Origin: Xanthobacteraceae bacterium
GTDB taxonomy: Bacteria; Pseudomonadota; Alphaproteobacteria; Rhizobiales; Xanthobacteraceae
Assembly (NCBI GenBank): GCA_030037105.1
Contig: JASHRY010000220.1
Location: 1 to 11,001 of the forward strand
DNA: 11,001 nt
Reading direction: 5' to 3'
The notes under the pieces are model-generated. The model made no database searches and had not been told where the DNA came from. It saw only the letters and a program-made list of their open reading frames with translations. Shown here one piece after another: positions 5,417 through 11,001 of this stretch (its first letter is position 1; each line of letters opens with the position of its first letter). The position numbers were made by a program, and so were the translations under genes.

Positions 5417-7534
5417 ATGGAAACGTCAACCGCCCGCAGGGGCATGCCGCTCTCGGCACTGTTCGATCCGAAGATCGTGGTGCCGGCGATCGGCTCCGCG
5501 TTCATCAAGCTCAATCCGCGTTCGCTGATCTCCAACCCGGTGATGTTCGTGCTCGAGATCGTCACCGCGCTGACGACCGTCATCCTGATCCGCGATCTCG
5601 CGATCGGCGGCAAGCATATCGGCTTCGAATTCCAGATCATCCTCTGGCTGTGGTTCACTGTGCTCTTTGCCAACTTCGCCGAAGCCGTCGCCGAGGGCCG
5701 CGGCAAGGCGCAGGCGGACGCCTTGCGCCGCCAGCGCACCGAGACGCAAGCCAAGCTGATCGCGGGTCCAGGCGACTCGCAGAGTTACCGACTCGTGCCC
5801 TCGAGCATCCTCAAGGTCGGCGACATTGTTCTGGTTGAAGCCGGCGACCTCATTCCATCGGATGGCGAAGTGATCGAAGGCATGGCCTCGGTGAACGAAG
5901 CCGCGATCACCGGTGAGTCGGCGCCGGTCATCCGCGAGTCGGGCGGCGACCGCTCCGCGGTCACCGGCGGCACGCAAGTCCTGTCCGATTGGATCCGCGT
6001 GCGCATCACCGCCGCGCCGGGCGCAACCTTCCTCGACCGCATGGTCAGGCTGGTCGAAGGCGCCGAACGGCAAAAAACGCCGAACGAGATCGCGCTCAAC
6101 ATCCTGCTTGTCGGCCTGACCATCATCTTCGTATTCGCGACCGCGACAATTCCGAGCTACGTCGCCTATGCCGGCGGCGCGATCTCGGTCGTCATCCTGG
6201 TGGCGCTGTTCGTGACGCTGATTCCGACGACAATCGGAGCGCTGCTCTCGGCCATCGGCATCGCCGGCATGGATCGTCTCGTGCGCTTCAACGTGCTGGC
6301 CATGTCCGGCCGCGCCGTCGAGGCCGCGGGCGACGTCGACACGCTCCTGCTCGACAAGACCGGAACCATCACGCTCGGCAACCGCCAGGCGACCGAGTTC
6401 AAGCCGCTCTCCGGCGTGACCGGGCATGAATTGGCGGACGCCGCGCAACTGGCTTCGCTCGCCGACGAGACGCCCGAGGGCCGCTCCATCGTCGTCCTGG
6501 CCAAGGAAAAATACGGCATCCGCGGGCGTGCGCTCGCGGACATGAAGGCGAACTTCATCCCCTTCAGCGCCCAGACCCGGATGAGCGGCGTCGACGTCGG
6601 CTCCTCCTCGGTGCGCAAAGGCGCGGTCGATGCGATCTTGAACTATCTCGACCCGGCGGCGATCGCCGTCGGCGCAGCCGGCACGATTCAGGCCCTTCGT
6701 CCGAGCGCCGGTGCCGAGACCGCGCGCGAAGTCCACGCCATCGCCGATGCGATCGCGAAATCCGGCGGCACGCCGCTCGCCGTCGCCAAGGATGGCCGGC
6801 TCCTTGGCGTCGTTCACCTCAAGGACGTCGTCAAGGGCGGCATTCGCGAGCGCTTCGCCGAGCTGCGCCGCATGGGCATTCGCACGATCATGATTACGGG
6901 CGACAATCCGATGACCGCGGCGGCGATCGCGGCGGAAGCCGGCGTCGACGATTTCCTCGCCCAGGCCACTCCGGAACAAAAGCTGCATCTGATCCGCGAC
7001 GAACAGGGCAAGGGCAAGCTTGTCGCCATGTGCGGCGATGGCACCAACGACGCGCCCGCTTTGGCGCAGGCCGACGTCGGCGTCGCCATGAATACCGGCA
7101 CCCAGGCCGCGCGCGAGGCCGGCAACATGGTCGACCTCGACTCCAATCCGACCAAGCTGATCGAGATCGTCGAGATCGGCAAGCAGCTCCTGATGACGCG
7201 GGGCGCGCTCACCACCTTCTCGATCGCCAACGACGTGGCGAAGTACTTCGCCATCATCCCGGCGATGTTCGTCGCCTTCTATCCGCAGCTGCAGGCGCTG
7301 AACATCATGCGGCTGACGACGCCGCAGAGCGCCATCCTCTCCGCGATCATATTCAATGCGCTGATCATCGTCGCGCTCATTCCGCTGTCGCTGAAGGGCG
7401 TGCGCTATCGGCCGATCGGGGCCGGTCCGCTGCTCCGGCGCAACCTCTGGATCTACGGCGTTGGCGGCGTGATCATTCCATTCATCGGCATCAAGGCCAT
7501 CGATCTCGTCGTCACCGCCTTGAACCTCGCTTAG
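5417..7534 (+). CDS. kdpB: KdpB, P-type ATPase catalytic subunit
   Basis: KdpB hydrolyses ATP and drives K+ import as the P-type ATPase subunit of KdpFABC. It is 705 residues from ATG at 5417 (E. coli 682). This start has GGAG 8 bases upstream (5405-5408) and avoids overlapping kdpA; ATG at 5372 would add 15 residues inside kdpA and is less likely. Visible features are TGES at 165-168 in the actuator domain, PTTIGAL with Pro270 in the membrane, the phosphorylation motif DKTGT with Asp313, the hinge motif [10 protein letters not shown] (Asp541, Asp545), and the charged membrane pair Asp606/Lys609 in IANDVAKYF. Asp313, Pro270 and Ser168 all sit six residues after E. coli Asp307, Pro264 and Ser162, supporting the start. 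Ser168 is the equivalent of the serine whose phosphorylation shuts off the E. coli pump at high K+. Confidence 0.98.
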   Translation: METSTARRGMPLSALFDPKIVVPAIGSAFIKLNPRSLISNPVMFVLEIVTALTTVILIRDLAIGGKHIGFEFQIILWLWFTVLFANFAEAVAEGRGKAQADALRRQRTETQAKLIAGPGDSQSYRLVPSSILKVGDIVLVEAGDLIPSDGEVIEGMASVNEAAITGESAPVIRESGGDRSAVTGGTQVLSDWIRVRITAAPGATFLDRMVRLVEGAERQKTPNEIALNILLVGLTIIFVFATATIPSYVAYAGGAISVVILVALFVTLIPTTIGALLSAIGIAGMDRLVRFNVLAMSGRAVEAAGDVDTLLLDKTGTITLGNRQATEFKPLSGVTGHELADAAQLASLADETPEGRSIVVLAKEKYGIRGRALADMKANFIPFSAQTRMSGVDVGSSSVRKGAVDAILNYLDPAAIAVGAAGTIQALRPSAGAETAREVHAIADAIAKSGGTPLAVAKDGRLLGVVHLKDVVKGGIRERFAELRRMGIRTIMITGDNPMTAAAIAAEAGVDDFLAQATPEQKLHLIRDEQGKGKLVAMCGDGTNDAPALAQADVGVAMNTGTQAAREAGNMVDLDSNPTKLIEIVEIGKQLLMTRGALTTFSIANDVAKYFAIIPAMFVAFYPQLQALNIMRLTTPQSAILSAIIFNALIIVALIPLSLKGVRYRPIGAGPLLRRNLWIYGVGGVIIPFIGIKAIDLVVTALNLA

Positions 7535-7581
7535 AACGCAAGTGCTCCGGGATTGCCGATCGTACGCAAAGGAGAACGGCT

Positions 7582-8187
7582 ATGTGGCGCGAAATCCGTC
7601 CGGCGATCGTGGTCCTTATCGCCCTCACCCTCCTCACCGGGCTCGTTTATCCGCTGGCGATGACCGGCATCGCCCGGGTCATTTTCCCGCGTCAGGCACA
7701 AGGCAGCATGATCGCGCGCGACGGCCGCATCGTCGGCTCCGCCTTTATCGGGCAGACCTTCGCCGGCGACAAATACTTCCACGGCCGGCCTTCGGCGACG
7801 ACCGCGCCCGACCCCAAAGACCCGGCGAAAACGGTGGCCGCGCCGTATAACGCGGCGAATTCCGGCGGCTCGAATCTCGGGCCGTCCAACAAGGCGCTGA
7901 TCGATCGCGTCCGGGCCGATATCGGCAAGCTCAGACGGGGAAACCCGTCCGCTCCGGTTCCCGCCGATCTGGTCACCACGTCGGCGAGCGGGCTTGATCC
8001 CGATATCTCGCCCGCGGCGGCCTACTTCCAGGTGTGGCGTGTTGCCAAGGCGCGCAACTTGACGGAAAATCGCGTGCGGCGGCTTGTCAGCGATCACATT
8101 GACGATCGCTTCCTCGGCTTTTTGGGCGAGCCGCGCGTCAATGTCCTGCTGCTCAATCTCGCGCTCGATCGGTTGTCCGCCGGATAG
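7582..8187 (+). CDS. kdpC: KdpC, accessory subunit of the Kdp ATPase
   Basis: KdpC is a single-pass periplasm-facing subunit needed for assembly and high-affinity K+ transport by KdpFABC. The product is 201 residues (E. coli 190). One membrane helix spans about residues 8-30. The family motifs are GSNLGPSN at 96-103 and TTSASGLDPDISPAAA at 132-147, and the C-terminus is the usual NVLLLNLALD. ATG at 7582 follows AAAGGAG (7568-7574) by 7 bases, a strong ribosome-binding site. It lies 47 bases after kdpB and 40 bases before kdpD. Confidence 0.97.
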   Translation: MWREIRPAIVVLIALTLLTGLVYPLAMTGIARVIFPRQAQGSMIARDGRIVGSAFIGQTFAGDKYFHGRPSATTAPDPKDPAKTVAAPYNAANSGGSNLGPSNKALIDRVRADIGKLRRGNPSAPVPADLVTTSASGLDPDISPAAAYFQVWRVAKARNLTENRVRRLVSDHIDDRFLGFLGEPRVNVLLLNLALDRLSAG

Positions 8188-8227
8188 GGCAGCAGCTCCC
8201 CCGGGATATCGAGACATCTGATCAGTG

Positions 8228-10951
8228 ATGGCGGATCAGGGGCGCTATTCGGAACATCGACCCTCGCCGGAAGCCCTGCTCAAAGCGGCGCGCCGCGACG
8301 AGCGGCGCATTGGCAAGCTCAGAATCTTCGTCGGCGCCGCGCCTGGCGTCGGCAAGACTTATGAGATGCTGCAGCAGGCCCATGCGCGCAAGAAGGACGG
8401 CTACGATGTCGTCGCCGGCGTCGTCGAAACCCACGGCCGCAGGGAGACCGAGGCGCTGCTCGACGGCCTCGAAGTCGTTCCGCGCCGGCGCATCGAATAT
8501 AAGGGCCAGTGGCTCGAGGAGATGGACCTCGACGCGGTGATCGGGCGTCGCCCGCAAATCGTCCTGGTCGACGAGCTCGCCCATACCAATGTCGAAGGCA
8601 GCCGCCATCCCAAGCGCTATCTCGACGTCGAAGAGTTGATGAGTCGTGGCATCGACGTCTACACGACGGTCAATATCCAGCACATCGAGAGCCTCAATGA
8701 CGTGATCGCGCAGATCACCCATGTGCGCGTGCGCGAAACGGTGCCGGACGCGGTATTCGACCGCGCCGATGCCGTGGAGCTCATCGATCTCACGCCCGAC
8801 GATCTGATCCAGCGGCTCAAAGAGGGAAAGGTCTATGTTCCCAAGCAGGCCGAGCGCGCGCTCGAACATTTCTTTTCCCCCGCCAACCTGACCGCGCTGC
8901 GCGAGCTGGCCTTGCGGCGCACCGCCGAGCGGGTGGACGAGCAATTGCTCACACAAATGCAGGCGCACGCGATCCAGGGCCCCTGGGCGGCGGGCGAACG
9001 CGTCCTCGTCTGCATCAGCGAGGATGAACGCGCCGCCGGGCTGGTGCGCTACGGCAAGCGGCTCGCCGACCGCTTGCATGGGCCGTGGGCGGCGCTCTAC
9101 GTCGAGGGACGGAGAAGCCTGCAGCTTTCGGAGGAAGAGCGCGACCGCATCGCCGACACGCTGCGTCTCGCCGAGGCGCTCGGCGGCGAAGCCGTCACGC
9201 TCCCGGCCGGCGACCGCTATATCGCCGACGATGTGATCGATTACGCCCAGGCGCACAACGTCACGCAAATCGTGATCGGCAAATCCGCGCGCCCGCGCTG
9301 GTTCGAAATCCTGCACGGCTCCGTGGTCCACGATCTCGTTCGCCGTTCCGGCAACATCAGCGTCCACGTCATCGCCGGCGATACGATCGCCGGCGAGCCC
9401 GTTCCGCAGAAGTCGATCCGCGTCGCCCATCGGGGCGCCGCCGTCAACCTTCGGCCCTATCTCGCCGCGCTGGCGGCGGTGGCGGCGGCGCTCATCGGCG
9501 CGGAAGCGATCCACCAGTTCCTCGGCATCGAGAACATCGATCTGGTGTTTCTGACGGCCATCGTCGGCGTCGCCGTGCGGCTTGGGCTCTGGCCGTCGCT
9601 GTTGGCCGGCGTCGCCTCCTCGCTGTGCTACAATTTCTTTTTCCTGCCGCCGATCTACACCTTCACGATCACCGACCCGGCCAACATCGCGGCTTTTGTC
9701 TTCTTCATGCTCATTGCCGTCATCGTCTCCAACGTCGCCGCGCGAGGCGGCAGACTGGCGACGGCGGCGATAGAGCGCGCGCGTTCCACGGAATCGCTCT
9801 ACTCGTTCAGTCGCAAGCTCGCCGGCGCCGGCACGCTCGACGACGTGCTTTGGGCCACAGCCTATCAGACCGCGCTAATGCTGAAGGTTCGGGTCGTCCT
9901 GCTGCTGCCCGAGGGTGGCTCGATCGCGGTGAAGGCGGGCTACCCGCCCGAAGACTTTCTCGACGACGCCGATCTCGCGGCGGCGAGGTGGGCTTGGGAG
10001 AACGATCGCGCCGCCGGCCGCGGTTCCGACACGCTTCCGGGGGCTAGGCGCCTGTTTCTGCCGATGCACACCGGACGCGGCGCCATCGGCGTGATGGGGA
10101 TCGACAGCGACAAGCCGGGGCCGATGCTCACCCCCGATCAGCGGCGGCTGCTCGACGCCCTCATGGACCAGGGAGCGCTTGCGATCGAGCGCGTCAAGCT
10201 GGTCGAGGAGATGGATCGCGTCGAGCGCGCCGCCGAGACCGAGCGCCTGCGCTCGGCGCTTCTGACCTCGATTTCCCACGATTTGAAGACGCCGCTTGCC
10301 GCCGTGCTGGGCGCGGCGGCAACGCTGCGCGACCTTGGCGAAAAACTCGCCGATGCCGAGAAGGCGGACCTTCTGACCACGATCATCGAGGAATCCGAAC
10401 GGCTCAACCGGTTCATCGCCAACCTGCTCGACATGACCAAGCTCGAATCCGGCGCCATCACGCCGAATGTCGCGCTGCACGATCTTGGCGAAATCGTCGG
10501 CAGCGCGTTGCGCCGCGCCGGCCGCATCCTGTCGCGGCACCGCATCGAACTCGAATTGGCGCCGGATTTGCCGATGCTAGAACTCGACGCCGTCCTGTTC
10601 GAACAGGCGCTGTTCAACCTGCTCGACAATGCCGCGAAATACGCGCCGACGGAGACCACCGTTCGCATCCAGGGCTGGCGCAGCGGCGAGTCCGTCTATT
10701 TGCGCGTTCTCGATGAAGGAAGCGGCATTCCCGCAGCCGACCTCGGCCACATCTTCGACAAATTCTACCGGGCGCAGAAGGCGGACCAGGTTCGCGCCGG
10801 GACCGGGCTCGGACTTGCGATCTCGCGCGGCTTCGTGGAAGCGATGCACGGCAGCATCCTCGCCGCGAACCGCACCGACCGGAGCGGCGCGGCGTTCACC
10901 ATCGTTTTGCCGATCCCGCGCCAACGCCAACCCTTGGACGCCGCCGCATGA
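8228..10951 (+). CDS. kdpD: KdpD, K+/turgor-responsive sensor histidine kinase
   Basis: KdpD senses K+ limitation and phosphorylates the response regulator KdpE, which induces the pump genes. It is 907 residues from ATG at 8228 (E. coli 894); a GTG directly before it (8225) is an equal alternative, and neither has a clear Shine-Dalgarno. The N-terminal KdpD domain has Walker A GAAPGVGKT at 36-44 (Lys43) and Walker B VLVDE with Asp115/Glu116, followed by HTNVEGSRHPKRYLDV. A universal-stress-protein domain spans about 257-380 (IGKSARP, LHGSVVHDLVRR). Four membrane helices lie at about 410-515 (FFFLPPIYTFTITDP), then a GAF-like domain at about 535-660. The kinase has SHDLKTPL with His684, N box DNAAKYAP at 800-807, G1 DEGSGIP at 829-835 and G2 GTGLGL at 858-863. 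The stop overlaps the kdpE start. Confidence 0.97.
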   Translation: MADQGRYSEHRPSPEALLKAARRDERRIGKLRIFVGAAPGVGKTYEMLQQAHARKKDGYDVVAGVVETHGRRETEALLDGLEVVPRRRIEYKGQWLEEMDLDAVIGRRPQIVLVDELAHTNVEGSRHPKRYLDVEELMSRGIDVYTTVNIQHIESLNDVIAQITHVRVRETVPDAVFDRADAVELIDLTPDDLIQRLKEGKVYVPKQAERALEHFFSPANLTALRELALRRTAERVDEQLLTQMQAHAIQGPWAAGERVLVCISEDERAAGLVRYGKRLADRLHGPWAALYVEGRRSLQLSEEERDRIADTLRLAEALGGEAVTLPAGDRYIADDVIDYAQAHNVTQIVIGKSARPRWFEILHGSVVHDLVRRSGNISVHVIAGDTIAGEPVPQKSIRVAHRGAAVNLRPYLAALAAVAAALIGAEAIHQFLGIENIDLVFLTAIVGVAVRLGLWPSLLAGVASSLCYNFFFLPPIYTFTITDPANIAAFVFFMLIAVIVSNVAARGGRLATAAIERARSTESLYSFSRKLAGAGTLDDVLWATAYQTALMLKVRVVLLLPEGGSIAVKAGYPPEDFLDDADLAAARWAWENDRAAGRGSDTLPGARRLFLPMHTGRGAIGVMGIDSDKPGPMLTPDQRRLLDALMDQGALAIERVKLVEEMDRVERAAETERLRSALLTSISHDLKTPLAAVLGAAATLRDLGEKLADAEKADLLTTIIEESERLNRFIANLLDMTKLESGAITPNVALHDLGEIVGSALRRAGRILSRHRIELELAPDLPMLELDAVLFEQALFNLLDNAAKYAPTETTVRIQGWRSGESVYLRVLDEGSGIPAADLGHIFDKFYRAQKADQVRAGTGLGLAISRGFVEAMHGSILAANRTDRSGAAFTIVLPIPRQRQPLDAAA

Positions 10952-11001
10952 ATGCCGCTCCGCTGCGCGTGCTGGTGGTCGATGACGAACCGCCGATCCG
11001 C
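10948..11001 (+). CDS. kdpE: KdpE response regulator, N-terminal 18 codons only
   Basis: ATG at 10948 overlaps the kdpD stop TGA (10949-10951) as ATGA, the usual coupling of a kinase and its regulator. The visible N-terminus, LRVLVVDDEPPIR, is the beta-1 strand and acidic pocket (Asp-Asp-Glu) of a receiver domain. The gene runs off the right edge, so the phosphorylated Asp and DNA-binding domain are not seen. The kdpE identity rests on the kdpD context. Confidence 0.9.
   Translation, partial: MNAAPLRVLVVDDEPPIR

Noticed and set aside
5426..6988. 520-codon minus-strand open frame opposite kdpB
   Set aside because: It is antisense to conserved P-type ATPase motifs and has shadow-frame composition with no domain.
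8222..9514. 430-codon minus-strand open frame opposite kdpD
   Set aside because: It lies opposite the KdpD Walker and USP domains, with no recognisable motif.

Overview
The window is high-GC DNA with alphaproteobacterial character, most likely from a Hyphomicrobiales (Bradyrhizobium/Xanthobacteraceae-like) chromosome. This is judged from codon use, protein flavour and an FNR/FixK-type box; no taxonomic marker gene is present. There are no RNA genes, insertion sequences, CRISPR arrays or signs of recent transfer.

Left third (1-3209): a divergent pair of tripartite efflux genes. A periplasmic adaptor (HlyD/CusB-like) runs leftward off the window edge. An outer-membrane factor lipoprotein (NodT/OprM-like) runs rightward. 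The RND pump itself is not in the window; it probably lies just left of it, after the adaptor. The 388-bp region between the two genes holds a perfect 12-bp-arm palindrome on the outer-membrane-factor side, a degenerate copy of its core on the adaptor side, and a further half-site in a tandem repeat. This suggests one unknown repressor or activator controlling both directions.

Right two thirds (3489-11001): a complete high-affinity K+ uptake operon, all on the + strand. Its order is a 27-residue membrane ORF, kdpF, kdpA, kdpB, kdpC, kdpD, and the first 18 codons of kdpE. KdpFABC is the K+-pumping P-type ATPase, and KdpD/KdpE is the two-component system that induces it. kdpD and kdpE overlap by ATGA, so pump and regulator look like one transcription unit. 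The catalytic and filter residues are all in place, each at a constant small offset from E. coli numbering.

The 279-bp region before the kdp operon (3210-3488) is the most informative non-coding part. It has a T-rich element resembling the E. coli KdpE target, a perfect anaerobox TTGATCGAGATCAA, and two 8-bp direct repeats 20 bp apart close to the first start codon. Together they suggest that K+ uptake here may respond to oxygen as well as to K+ limitation. I see no clearly novel multi-gene system. The items most worth following are the anaerobox, the paired efflux operators, the extra small membrane protein before kdpF and a Cys-rich 20-codon ORF overlapping the outer-membrane-factor start.
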